A stretch of DNA of 30,833 nucleotides. Source: JBBTCX01 sp038043045 (GTDB taxonomy: Bacteria; Planctomycetota; Phycisphaerae; UBA1845). The translations under genes and the position numbers were made by a program. A model generated the notes under the pieces. The model did no database searches. It saw only the letters and a list, made by a program, of their open reading frames with translations, and was not told the origin of the DNA. Below, piece by piece: positions 14,436 to 24,009 of the stretch (position 1 is its first letter; the number at the start of each line of letters is the position of its first letter). Location: NCBI GenBank assembly GCA_038043045.1, contig JBBTCX010000350.1:1-30833 (forward strand), read 5' to 3'.

Positions 14436-16358
14436 TTATGGCTTGTCGGCAATGCTGACGTCCCTACCTAGCGCTTGGATGGCCGCGTGAATGCGTTGCG
14501 TAGCCAGGCGGACGGTGTCGCGGTCTTTCTTGTCGGCTGCTAGATCGGAGAGGTCGACGGGTTTGCCAAAGCGAACGCGGGCGTTGTGGCGGGCAAGCAA
14601 GCCGCGAAATACGCTTGCACGATACTTGGTTCCGCTAATGAACGCGGGAATGACGGGCGCGCCGGTCATCAAAGCCAGTTTGGCGGCGCCATCTTTTGGA
14701 TCGATGATTTCGCCGGGTTTTGCAATTCGACCTTCGATGAAAACACCGAGTGCGTTGCCGGCTTGGAGGTGTCTAACGGCGGCTTTGAATGCCGCTAGGT
14801 CTTGTCCGGATCGCGTGACCGGGATGCAGCCGACGAGTTTGACGGCTCCGCGCACGATGGGCCAACCGGCGAATTCCGTGGCCACGAGGAAACCCATCGG
14901 GCGATACACGGCCGCGGCGCAAAGAAACAGGGGATCGGGCGAGCTGGTGTGATTGGAAGCCACGATGACAGGGCCAGTGCGTGGCACCGTGCTATACCCA
15001 ACTCTTTTCAATCTCCACCAGGATTTCGCGAGAAATTCATTGAGATTCGTGACCAAGGTCAATTTGGATCGAAACGGGCTTTGACGGTAACGCAAGATCA
15101 TTGTGGCTGCGGCGGCGCATGCGGTGATCAAAGCGACCGCAGCGAGAATGTGTCCGGCGTAGTGATCAATTCGGGTCTTCTGTTGAAGTCCAAGTGCGCC
15201 TGTAGCGGTGAGAAGTGCGGCCATGGTGCAAAGATCGTTGACTCCGAACACTCGTCCTCGAAAGCGGTCGGCGACGATGCGTTGAAGCAATGAACTAAAC
15301 CCGGCCATCACCGGTACGGCGAAGAACCCGGCGGTGAAGATGGCCGAGGCTCCGATTCTCGAAAGAGTGCCGGGGTCGAAGGGCAGAAACGTCGACAACG
15401 CGAGCAGGGCGATGGAGGCGGCGATACCGAACAGTCCCCACGTAATTCCGACTTCACTTCGCAACGCGCCGCCCAAGGAAGCAATCATCACCGAGCCGAT
15501 CAACAACCCACCACCCAGGACTGCGCGCATGTTGCTGATGGCTTGATAGTCTCCGTGGTAGACATCGCGGGTCACAGCCGGGATTACGCTGTACACCAAC
15601 GGCCCGCAAAACCACACCAATACGGCGATTCCGATCAGCTCGATGACCCTTCGGTGCGCCCGAACGTAAGAGAATCCACGAATGAGTTCGTCGACCATGC
15701 CACGACGTGACACTCTTTGGTTCATATCTTTTCGAGGGCGGATGAACATCAGACACATCGCGCTGACAAGAAAAGTGGCCGCGTCGATGCGGAACGCCAC
15801 GGTCGGAGCGTAATGGGTGGCCAAATACCCGCCGATCGCTGTGGCGGCTGTGGTGGCAATGATCCCAAGCCCGCTGATCATCGCGTTCGCCTTAATTAAT
15901 TGGTCCGGGCGAATGAGCGTGGGCAAAAGCGCCGACCGCGCTGGAGAAAACAATGCCGCAAAAACGCCGACCAGCGCCAACGGCGCAAACGGCCCCCATG
16001 CCCCCAACGGCTCTGACCAGAGAATCAATCCGGCGAAGAAGAACATGACCACGCAACGCACCCCATCTGCGAAAATCATGATGCCGCGTCTAGGCAGTCG
16101 GTCGGCAAGCCAACCGCTGAAAGGCCCTAAGAAGAAAAAAGGCAAGAATAAGAGAAAGGTCGCCCGAGCTGCGATCGGAGTAATATCCACGCTCGATTCC
16201 AAGGCGTTTTGGGTTTTGAGAATCGCCATTTCCGAAAGGTGATCTCCCATCGCGCTGATGGCATAGGCGGACCAGAGAAGAAGGAAATTGCTATTGGTCA
16301 GCAAGTTCTGGGGGGTATTACTTCTAGTTGTGGATTGGCTCAAGGACATCACGGCCAT
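14436..16358 (-). CDS. MFS transporter fused to 1-acylglycerol-3-phosphate acyltransferase domain
   Basis: Two-domain membrane protein of 640 residues. Residues about 20-410 form a major facilitator superfamily carrier of the LplT type (GPFSGWLADRLPRRGIM near the first loop, about 12 membrane segments). Residues about 425-640 form a PlsC-like acyltransferase with NHTSSPDPLF (the H-x4-D catalytic motif) and VFIEGRIAKPG in place of the usual EGTR block. The arrangement resembles LplT-Aas lysophospholipid flipping and re-acylation, but no acyl-ACP synthetase domain follows. A role in lysophospholipid recycling is inferred. The start is ATG 16358; ATG 16349 is an alternative. The gene faces left and is divergent from the Cys-rich protein gene. 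Confidence 0.9.
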   Translation of the reverse strand: MAVMSLSQSTTRSNTPQNLLTNSNFLLLWSAYAISAMGDHLSEMAILKTQNALESSVDITPIAARATFLLFLPFFFLGPFSGWLADRLPRRGIMIFADGVRCVVMFFFAGLILWSEPLGAWGPFAPLALVGVFAALFSPARSALLPTLIRPDQLIKANAMISGLGIIATTAATAIGGYLATHYAPTVAFRIDAATFLVSAMCLMFIRPRKDMNQRVSRRGMVDELIRGFSYVRAHRRVIELIGIAVLVWFCGPLVYSVIPAVTRDVYHGDYQAISNMRAVLGGGLLIGSVMIASLGGALRSEVGITWGLFGIAASIALLALSTFLPFDPGTLSRIGASAIFTAGFFAVPVMAGFSSLLQRIVADRFRGRVFGVNDLCTMAALLTATGALGLQQKTRIDHYAGHILAAVALITACAAAATMILRYRQSPFRSKLTLVTNLNEFLAKSWWRLKRVGYSTVPRTGPVIVASNHTSSPDPLFLCAAAVYRPMGFLVATEFAGWPIVRGAVKLVGCIPVTRSGQDLAAFKAAVRHLQAGNALGVFIEGRIAKPGEIIDPKDGAAKLALMTGAPVIPAFISGTKYRASVFRGLLARHNARVRFGKPVDLSDLAADKKDRDTVRLATQRIHAAIQALGRDVSIADKP

Positions 16359-16899
16359 CGTAATTTTGATCTTACATTCGCGTCAGGGTCTATTTTCGAT
16401 TCTGCAGCCCCTTGTCAATGGACTATTGCGTAAAATGGGTAATTTGGCAACAATGGGTAGAATTGTTAATTCTCTCTTTAGAACTAAAGTCCACCGTTAT
16501 CTTGGTTGGATCAGATAGTTAAGTAACAGTCTTGTCATTTCTCGGACGTAACTGTAAGATAACCCTTGAATTTTCGGAGAGTAGGTAGAGGGGGCGGAAT
16601 TGCGCTTTCAACGGGAAGCGCAGTAACGAGTGGGGGTAAATCAGCCTCGATTTGCCGATGCGCTCGTTCGCGGGTTTGGTTTGCCGCCAACATTTGCGCA
16701 GGGAAGTGTCGGGGGAATAAAAGACCATGTGGGTGCATGGGGTTCTTGGCTTCATTTCAGTTCCTTCATTTGGCAGTTTGCGCTCGATTGGCGATTTCGG
16801 ATGCGGATTGATCGTCGGCCCGCATCATCGAATTAGACAAGAATCGCGTCAACGTTGTCTGGCGCGGTTTTCCTGAGGCCTTTTTTCAGGAAGGTGGCT
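16359..16899. other. Divergent intergenic region, 541 bp
   Basis: No gene is supported. It must contain promoters in both directions. Seen: a minus-strand TTGACA (16418-16413) with only a poor -10, two direct copies of TACCCATT on the minus strand 18 bp apart (about 16436-16461), and a stem-loop TGCGCTT/AAGCGCA at 16601-16622. Several short ORFs here lack ribosome sites and family resemblance. Confidence 0.5.
16870..16892 (+). promoter_or_regulatory. Hairpin overlapping the ribosome site of the Cys-rich protein gene
   Basis: TTCCTGA (16870-16876) pairs perfectly with TCAGGAA (16886-16892) across a 9-nt loop. The 3' arm includes the first half of the AGGAAGG ribosome site that serves ATG 16900. 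It may reduce translation unless opened. Regulatory meaning is inferred. Confidence 0.4.
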
Positions 16900-19800
16900 A
16901 TGAAAGTTATGAATAGCGGGAATAAAGGAAATTCACTGATTGTGTTTAAAAGCGTTCGAGTGGTTCCATGGTCATTGGGGTTGTTGGTCGCGTTGAGTTC
17001 GCCGGTTCTTTCCTCGGATGGCCCGCCGGAAGAACGATTGGCGTTGGCAAGGGTGATCAACGCGTTTGAGCGGTTTGTCGGCAAAGACGCGATCGTTGAG
17101 GCGACGCCAAAAGCCGCCGACCCATTACGTCAAGACCAACCCGCCGGGCGAGGAATCAACTTTGACTATTTGACGACGTACAATCCGACGTGGGTCACGT
17201 TTGGTCCACCGTCGCCGTTTATTCCCCCCATACCTAATAATTTCTTCGACCCTGGATCGGATCCGTTCCAGGGACAGATTCTGCTGACGGGGTTGCCGAT
17301 TGATCCGGGCGGATTGGGGACGACCGATACGATTATTCGGCGGCCTAGCCCCCCGGTGTTTCCAGCGGATCCGCCGGGAACGATGGGGACGGTACCGATC
17401 GAGTTGGTCCAATTGAGTTTGGTGTCGGTGCAACCCATCACGNNNNNNNNNNAACACGGTTACCTATACCGGGGGGATGAATCCGGAGCCGTGGGAAGTG
17501 CGGGTTCATGTTTCGCCTTCCGTTCCCACAATTCCCGGCAACATGACGGCCACCAAGACCCACCCGAACGGGGGTACGTTTGATTCGTTTCTTCCTGTTC
17601 GACCGGTGTTTATTTTCACTCGGGTTTCGGACATGGCTGTGAGAATATTGGACACGGGACTCTTGGGATTCCCGCCGTTGCAACTTCAATCAACAGGGGA
17701 TCCGTTTGTTCATAACGTCAATCCCGCGCTGAACATCATCACGGAACCGGGATGTGTCTTTGTACCCGGAGTGGTTGAGATGTTGCCAGGAAACATCACG
17801 TCGCAGGTGGTGCAGACTTTTGATGAGCTCACGATCGATGGAGGGAACACAGTTACCCACACCATCTGTCCCACGCAACAGCGGTTTTGCGTACACGTCG
17901 TAACATGCGAGAACTCGGCGTTCAAGGGCGCGTGCTATCAAAGCTGCCCGGTAGATTGCGGGGATCAGTGTATTGGAGTGCCATGCGTGGACACTTGTGC
18001 GGAATTTGACGCCAAATGCGGACCGGACTGTTGCATAGGGTACGGCGTGGTGGCGTGCATGGTTCCGCCCCCGTTGCCCGCGTGTCCGGCTGGAGACCCG
18101 TGCAACTGTACCGCGCAACCAGGAGCCTGCTGTGATCCCCTGGGGTTCTGCACCATCGTGGTCGAGGAGTGCGAATGTGACGCCATCGGCGGTAGATTTC
18201 AGCCGGGGGTTTTAGATTGTGGCCCCTTTGGTGCGTGTTGTTTTGGAGACGGAACATGCCAGGCAATGAATCGTGCGTGCTGCACAAACCTCGGTGGGGT
18301 CTTTGAAGGCGGCAATTGCGATCCGCCTCAAGAGTGCTGTTTCGGTACGGATTGTCAGATGATCGATCCCGAGTGCTGTACGTTGCTCGGCGGAATTCCC
18401 GGTCCGGGCATGTGCGATCCACCCCAATCCTGCTGTTTGCCTGGGGGGGCATGTTTGGAGACCGATCCATTTTGTTGCCAGATCATCGGCGGTATGTCAT
18501 TGCCGGGTCCTTGTGATCCACCGAGAGAATGCTGTTTGCCCGGTGGCGCCTGCATCCTGGCCGATCCGGAGTGCTGTTTGATTGTTTATGGTGGAACTCC
18601 AGGCGTAGCCGGGAGCATTTGCGATCCGCCGGCAAAGTGCTGTATGGGAGACGGAACGTGCTTGAACGCCGAACCCGATTGTTGTTTTAACGTTCTCATG
18701 GGAACCCCGTTTCCCGGTGATCTTTGCGATGTTCCGCCGGTGGGCTGTTGTTTCCCGAATGGAAACTGCATCGATACCGATGCCCAATGTTGCCAATTGG
18801 CCGGCGGAACGCCGACGGTTGATCTCTGCGAACCGTTTGAGGCCTGTTGCGGACCGACGGGCGGTTGCACGCAGGAAGAACCGGACTGCTGTTTGGTAAT
18901 TTCCAACGGATTCGCCGACGGAGTTCGCATGTGCAATCCTGACCGGCGATGCTGCGGAGGAATCTACGGCGGCAATCAACAAGATTGCGTCGACGACGAC
19001 CCGTTATGCTGCACCAACCGTTTTGGAACGCCGGTTGCGGGGGCATGCGTAGCTCCCGAAGCGTGTTGCCAAGGCGACCTCACTTGCGTGATGGCTGATC
19101 CGGAATGTTGTGAACAAGCATTCGGCGGAACGGCCATGGGAGCGGGCACGTCCTGTTCCTTCATCCAGGCGTGCTGCTTGGGGAATGGAACGTGCCTGAT
19201 GCTCGATCCGCTGTGCTGTTTGAACATTCTAGGAACGCCGCAAGGGATTGGGTCGGTCTGTTCCCCAGCAAACCAATCCTGCTGTTTCCCGAATGGCACT
19301 TGTCAGATGCTCGATCCGATCTGTTGCGATGATGAAGGCGGGATTCCGGGCGGACCGGGTTCCGATTGCGACAACAGCGGAGCATGTTGTTTGGATACCA
19401 ATGCGAACGGCGTGCCCGATGCGTGTCAGGTCATGGCACAAGATTGCTGCGTGACGCTTGGTGGCACTTTTCAAGGCGCGGGCACCGCGTGCGGACAGGT
19501 TGGCGCCTGTTGCTATGGCATCACCGGCGGTGCGTGTGAGAACATGCCCGAGAATTGTTGCGACGACGTCCTGGGCACGTTCCAAGGCCCGGGGAGCATG
19601 TGCCTCGGCGATGGGAATGGCGACGGCAGTGACGACGCCTGTGGTTGCGTCTGCAAGACCGATGTGAACAAGAACGGAATCACGGATATCGATGACCTCC
19701 TGCTCGCGTTGCAGTGCCATTGCGATCAGATCCTCATTCCCAATTGCGATGTGAATTGCGACGGGGTGAGTTCACTTACGGATATCGGAGCCATCGTCGC

Positions 19801-20542
19801 GTGCATGTTCAACCCTGGGCCAGGCTGCTGCACTGGGCCGACGGGAACTTGTACCAACGTTCCGGGATTCGGAGTCTGCTTTGAAATGTCCGGTCCAAAC
19901 TGCGCAGCGGTCGGCGGTACGTACGGCGGCGACGGAACTTCGTGCTATCCATCGCCGTGCGATTGTGACAGCAACGGCAGACCGGACGACTGCGACATCG
20001 CTTGCGGGCCTCCGGGCGGACCGTGCGATATCCCCGGTTGCGGCATGGGATTGGATTGCGACAACGACGGGATCCTCGATTCATGCGAGGACCCACAGCC
20101 GAGTTGTCCGTGCACGACCAACCTGGAATGCGACGACGGGGTGAGCTGCACGTGCGACAAGTGCGACATGGGCACCTGCATTCACTTTCCGGTGACATTC
20201 GGTGACACCAGCTGCGACTGCATCGGTCCGGACCTTGAAGACTTGATTTGCATTTTGCTGGGTTTTGCCAACTACGCAGATTGCCCGAATTCGGACTTGG
20301 CGAATCCGGAGTGCACGCCGGACGGGATCATCGATGTGGATGACTTGATCCTGGTGCTCGGTGCGATCGCGGGCGAACCCAGTCCGTGCTTCTGCGGGCC
20401 TTGCACGGCCGCGTGCTGTTACGCGGGCGGAGTCTGCACAATGGAATCGCCGTTTACCTGCCTGGACACCAGCGGCGATTTCCAAGGTGCCGGTACTTGT
20501 TGCGATCCGACGGCCGTGTGTATTCCAGTCACGTGTCCGTAG
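16900..20542 (+). CDS. Giant secreted Cys-rich repeat protein with dockerin-like segments
   Basis: The gene is split by the 10-N gap: the part before is in one frame (16900-17442) and the part after in another (17453-20542). Both read as one protein, so the true gap length is unknown. An N-terminal signal peptide is visible (VVPWSLGLLVALSSPVLS), then a roughly 350-residue region of unknown fold. Fourteen tandem modules follow with the pattern CC-x(2-7)-G-x-C-x(5)-P-x-CC-x-GG-x-C. Then comes a dockerin-like segment (DVNKNGITDIDD, DVNCDGVSSLTD), a fifteenth module, Asp-rich calcium-type loops, a second dockerin-like segment (CTPDGIIDVDDLILVLG) and a final module. By hand count about 145 of the 1021 residues after the gap are Cys. 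Likely exported and disulfide-linked; function unknown. The ribosome site is AGGAAGG before ATG 16900. Confidence 0.85.
17443..17452. other. Assembly gap of 10 N
   Basis: Ten unresolved bases inside the Cys-rich protein gene. The reading frame changes across it by one base (10 is not a multiple of 3), so the N count is probably a placeholder. The missing sequence should be a length that restores the frame. Confidence 0.98.
18122..19603 (+). repeat. Tandem array of 14 diverged CC-module repeats
   Basis: Units of about 100-120 bp encode one six-Cys module each. Spacing of Cys pairs is kept while codons and loop residues have drifted, so the copies are old and held by selection on the protein rather than recently copied. 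Typical cores are CCLPGGAC, CCFPNGTC and CCLGNGTC. Confidence 0.9.
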
Positions 20543-20584
20543 GTGACGTGACCAGGCACTGGGTGTGAGTTCAAGAGAATAGTT

Positions 20585-20628
20585 CCCCCGATCGGCGACT
20601 CAGATGGAGTGGCCGGTCGGGGGTTTTT
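20585..20628 (+). terminator. Rho-independent terminator
   Basis: A 17-bp stem (5' arm 20585-20601, 3' arm 20607-20623) with one mismatch and one G-T pair, a 5-nt loop AGATG and a run of five T (20624-20628). It stands 43 nt after the stop of the Cys-rich protein gene and ends at the stop codon of the convergent aminotransferase gene. Confidence 0.92.
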
Positions 20629-21810
20629 CTAGGCGCGATTCGATGAATGCCGCGTTCGAGACGACGCAGGTTGGATCGTCGACGCGGACCCCACGGTCTT
20701 GCGAGATTGGTTCGCGAAGGCGGTCACCTCACGACACACGTCGTCAACTTCCTCCGAAGTTGTAAAAGGGCATAGGGGCAGCGATAGGAGTTCGCCGGAG
20801 AAGCGGACGGTGTTGGTCAGCGGATTCGGAACCATGCACGCGCCACGAAACGCCGGTTGGTTGTTGATGGAAACGGGATAGTGAATTCCCGCGCCGATTC
20901 CTTTGGAGCGAAGATGCTCCATCAATTTTTCGCGCCGAAGCGTTCGAACCACGAACAAATGATTCGCGTGCTCAATAGGGTCCAGCGCGGTGGGAAGAAT
21001 GACATCCGAATCGGCCAGGGCTTCTCGATATTGATCGGCCAACGCGGTTCGCACTTGATTCCATTGATCCAGATGGCGAAGCTTTGCTCGAAGAACGGCG
21101 GCCTGGATTCCGTCCAAGCGGCTGTTGATTCCCAGTTGCTCGTGGTGATATTTCCGCGAAGAGCCATAGTTCCGCGACGAGCGAATCCAATGTGCCAGCC
21201 CTTCGTCATCGGTGGTTACGGCGCCGCCGTCTCCAAGAGCGCCGAGGTTTTTTGACGGATAAAAACTAAACGCGGCCGCGTGACCTAAACTTCCACAACG
21301 GCGGTTTTTGTACTTGGCGCCGTGGGCTTGGCAGGCATCCTCAATCACATATACGTCATGCTCCTCAGCCACCCCGCGAATGGCATCCATGTCGGCGGGT
21401 TGGCCGTACAGGTGAACAGGCAAAATGGCCCTTGTGCGAGAGGTGATCGCGGCGGACAACTTGGTGGCATCGAGGTTGTAGGTACGAGGATCGTGATCGA
21501 TCAACACGGGTGTTGCGTCTGCATTTCGGATGGCCAACGCGGTGGCGGCGAAGGTATTGGCAACGGTGATGACTTCATCGCCTTGGCCGATCCGAAGCCC
21601 GCGAAGAATCAGAGTCAACGCATCGAGCCCGTTGCCCACCGTGATACAATGCGCCGAGCCGCAATACTCCGCGAATTCTTTTTCGAAGGCTTCAACTTCC
21701 TTGCCGAGAACAAAGTCGCTTTGGCGAATGACGCGGTCCAAGCCCGAGTGGATTTCATCGCGCATGGCGTCGTGCGCTCTCGTCAAATTGACCAATGGAA
21801 TACGTTCCAT
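20629..21810 (-). CDS. DegT/DnrJ/EryC1/StrS family sugar aminotransferase
   Basis: PLP enzyme that transfers an amino group to a keto-sugar nucleotide. The internal aldimine lysine is Lys187 in FSFYPSKNLGALGDGGA; VGNGLDALTLILRG and GDEVITVANTF are typical of the 3-aminotransferases FdtB/QdtB/DesV and also fit the 3-keto-glucuronate aminotransferase WlbC/WbpE. With the nearby Gfo/Idh/MocA oxidoreductase and N-acetyltransferase, a 3-amino sugar is likely; the exact sugar is not certain. ATG at 21810 is chosen because AAGGAGAGG stands just upstream; the open frame reaches 21927 but would overlap the radical SAM gene. The C-terminus runs about 25 Ser/Arg/Thr-rich residues longer than usual. It is 19 nt after the radical SAM gene. 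Confidence 0.93.
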   Translation of the reverse strand: MERIPLVNLTRAHDAMRDEIHSGLDRVIRQSDFVLGKEVEAFEKEFAEYCGSAHCITVGNGLDALTLILRGLRIGQGDEVITVANTFAATALAIRNADATPVLIDHDPRTYNLDATKLSAAITSRTRAILPVHLYGQPADMDAIRGVAEEHDVYVIEDACQAHGAKYKNRRCGSLGHAAAFSFYPSKNLGALGDGGAVTTDDEGLAHWIRSSRNYGSSRKYHHEQLGINSRLDGIQAAVLRAKLRHLDQWNQVRTALADQYREALADSDVILPTALDPIEHANHLFVVRTLRREKLMEHLRSKGIGAGIHYPVSINNQPAFRGACMVPNPLTNTVRFSGELLSLPLCPFTTSEEVDDVCREVTAFANQSRKTVGSASTIQPASSRTRHSSNRA

Positions 21811-21829
21811 GAATCCTCTCCTTCGTAAA

Positions 21830-23302
21830 CTACACACAGGCCTCGGCGACCGGTTCGGGTATCCAATCCCGATCGGCGCCGGAAGGATCTTTGCTGTTGG
21901 GTCCGGTTCGGCCCGTCGAACGAACAAAAAAAATCGATCGCATGGCCTGCCAATTCACCCGCACATCCTCCCAGGTCTTCACAGTTTTGAGGCGTCGAAC
22001 GATGTAGCGCGGACGGAAATAGAACTCGCGGTAGGCCGTCCGATACATGCGATTGATCCCTTCGCTCGTCACACTGGGAAGATCCATCACCGCGTTGCCA
22101 AGGTCATACTCACCCCAATCGAGCGTGCGGAGGTGGCCTAGCTGCTTGGCCCACTCAAACATCTGAGTGCCGGGGTATGGCGTTGTGATGTTGAACAAGG
22201 CGATGTCGGGATCAAGACTCTTGGCGAAATCGATCGTGCAGCGCATGCTTTCAATGGTTTCGCCGGGATTGCCGAACATAAACGCGGCGCGGACCGCGAT
22301 GCCCGCTTCTTGCACCATGTTCACGGCCTTGCGCGTGAGTTCAATATTGATCGGCTTGCGAATGCTCTTCAGAATTTCCTCGTCGGCGGATTCGAGGCCA
22401 AAAAGAATTTGATGACAACCCGCGGACTTCATTTTTTCCAACAGTTGCGGACTGACGCAATCGGTCCGCGCGAAGCATGACCAGGTGAGGTCGATTCCGC
22501 GCTCCACGATCAGATCGCAAAACCGGGCAACCTGTTGCTTGTAAATCGTAAACGTGTCGTCGTAGAAACTGACTTCACGGACGCCGTACTTGGTTTGAAG
22601 TCGCTGAATCTCGTCCACTATGTGCTCTGGCGTCCGCGTGCGCAAAGCCGTCTCCGCCGAATTGCAAAACGTGCATTTCCCAGGACATCCACGAGTCATG
22701 GTCATATTCACCGATGGGAGTCTGCGATACGCCCCGATCGCCGGTTTGTACAAATCGAACCGAATGAGGTGATACGCCGGCGTCGGAAGCGAATCGAGGT
22801 CTTGAATCGGCTCATCAGGCCTATTCTGGCGAATCGGTTGGAGCGGATTCCCAGATCGATAACACAGTCCTCCGACGGATTCGAGCACTGCGCCTTGAAT
22901 CAACGCCGCAAACGGCTTCTCCCCTTCCCCGCGAATGACATAGTCAATGTTGTCATCCTTCAGAACATCATCAGGCATCGCTGTCGCATGAACGCCACCG
23001 ACGACGATCTTGGTTTCGGGCGAGACTTGTTTGATTCGCGTGGCGATCTGGTGCGTGCTGCCGATTTGCGCGGTAACCGCGGTGAACCCGACAAAAGCCG
23101 GGTGGTGTTTCTCGACGAAGTGTCCGATGTCATCGAGTGTCAGACGTTCGGCATTGACATCCATCACGCCGACGATTTTGCCGACGGACTCCGCGTAGGC
23201 GGCCACGTACAATAGCCCCAGTGGCGGTGACGTGCTCTTGACACCATGCCAGATGTTTCCGTCCCTGGTGACCCAAGGGGGATTGATGAGGAGGATGTCC
23301 AA
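21830..23302 (-). CDS. B12-binding-domain type radical SAM protein
   Basis: The iron-sulfur cluster motif is Cys206, Cys210, Cys213 (RGCPGKCTFC). The N-terminal 140 residues have the Rossmann-like cobalamin-binding-domain form (INPPW.. PPLGLLYVAAY.. VGGVHATAMPDDVL.. IRGEGE). No D-x-H-x2-G cobalamin motif is visible, so cobalamin, if bound, would be base-off. The radical SAM barrel follows (EVSFYDDTFTIYK.. ILFGLESADEEILKSIRKPI). Related proteins act in hopanoid, bacteriochlorophyll and natural-product methylation or rearrangement; the substrate here is unknown, but a lipid or sugar fits the cluster. The start is a TTG (23302) with GGAG upstream. It is co-transcribed with the aminotransferase gene. 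Confidence 0.92.
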   Translation of the reverse strand: MDILLINPPWVTRDGNIWHGVKSTSPPLGLLYVAAYAESVGKIVGVMDVNAERLTLDDIGHFVEKHHPAFVGFTAVTAQIGSTHQIATRIKQVSPETKIVVGGVHATAMPDDVLKDDNIDYVIRGEGEKPFAALIQGAVLESVGGLCYRSGNPLQPIRQNRPDEPIQDLDSLPTPAYHLIRFDLYKPAIGAYRRLPSVNMTMTRGCPGKCTFCNSAETALRTRTPEHIVDEIQRLQTKYGVREVSFYDDTFTIYKQQVARFCDLIVERGIDLTWSCFARTDCVSPQLLEKMKSAGCHQILFGLESADEEILKSIRKPINIELTRKAVNMVQEAGIAVRAAFMFGNPGETIESMRCTIDFAKSLDPDIALFNITTPYPGTQMFEWAKQLGHLRTLDWGEYDLGNAVMDLPSVTSEGINRMYRTAYREFYFRPRYIVRRLKTVKTWEDVRVNWQAMRSIFFVRSTGRTGPNSKDPSGADRDWIPEPVAEACV

Positions 23303-23655
23303 GGGATTGCTCCGTCCGAAATCCAGGCCCGGTCCGAGAACGTGGAAATACGTAACTCGGTGCTGGGTTTAGCATCGTCCGATCAGTAGGAATGCTGGAC
23401 CTAAATGTCAGAAAGAGGGGTGCGCTTTGATTATAGGGCGAATGGGCCACGTACGGAGTCGTTCTCGTCGCAGTGTCAGTTCCCGATGGGCTCATGGCGC
23501 TATCGTTAATTCAACCCCTGTCCACAACGCACAAGAAAATTACTACAGAAGCCGGTGCAATCGTCGTTTCTAGAGTATTTTTTTTCCCAATCCCGGCCCC
23601 CCGAAGGGGGGTATACGGGCATCAATAGAGTCCTATGGCCATAAGTCAAACGGTG
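23303..23655. other. Intergenic region with promoter-like and hairpin sequences
   Basis: No gene. A minus-strand TATAAT (23435-23430) lies about 130 nt upstream of the radical SAM gene, without a good -35. A CCCCCC-GAA-GGGGGG hairpin at 23597-23611 lies next to a run of T at about 23578-23585, but the T run is on the wrong side for a terminator of either neighbour. Confidence 0.5.
23430..23435 (-). promoter_or_regulatory. Possible -10 element of the radical SAM-aminotransferase pair
   Basis: Perfect TATAAT on the minus strand. The expected -35 position reads CTCCGT, a poor match, so activity would need an activator or another sigma factor. Predicted leader about 120 nt. Confidence 0.3.
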
Positions 23656-24009
23656 TCAACCGTTGTCATAAAGAAGCGTGGCTTCGGTAAATCCGCATGG
23701 CGATTCACCACCGAAGTGGGTGTGAAGCGTCACTCCCGGATTGGGAGCGCCACCCACGCAAAGGTCGGACTCTTCATTGCAAGTCTGGCCTGTAACGCAC
23801 GGGTCCACGGCGTCTTCACAATAGCCGTTGACGCAGTTTTCCGATCCGTTGCAGTACAATCCGTCTTCGCAATCCTCGCTTGATGTGCATTCGGTGCCTT
23901 CGTCAAAAGCCCGCGCCGGTGGCGAAGCCAACGTCGAGATGACGAGTGCTCCGAGCAAGAGCGTACGCTGTGTCCAACCGAACCGCCTGAAAAACGTGCT
24001 GAATGTCAT
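23656..24009 (-). CDS. Small secreted Cys-rich protein
   Basis: 117 residues. Basic N-terminus and hydrophobic stretch (TLLLGALVISTLASPPARA) form a clear signal peptide ending in ARA. The mature part is short and Cys-rich: CTSSEDCEDGLYCNGSENCVNGYC, CVTGQTCNEESDLC, then a tail with GESPCGFTEATLLYDNG. The DCEDGLYC core is the same kind of module as in the partial protein at 29307-30833. ATG 24009 has GGGAGAGAAGC in front; the frame extends 14 codons upstream without a ribosome site. It sits alone between the GT2 gene and the radical SAM gene, same strand. It may be a secreted fragment of a larger family, or a target of the surrounding sugar enzymes; function unknown. Confidence 0.75.
   Translation of the reverse strand: MTFSTFFRRFGWTQRTLLLGALVISTLASPPARAFDEGTECTSSEDCEDGLYCNGSENCVNGYCEDAVDPCVTGQTCNEESDLCVGGAPNPGVTLHTHFGGESPCGFTEATLLYDNG

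Noticed and set aside
18122..19603. CRISPR-like regular spacing of repeats
   Set aside because: Repeats are diverged, lie in one continuous reading frame, and have no identical direct repeat. They encode protein modules.
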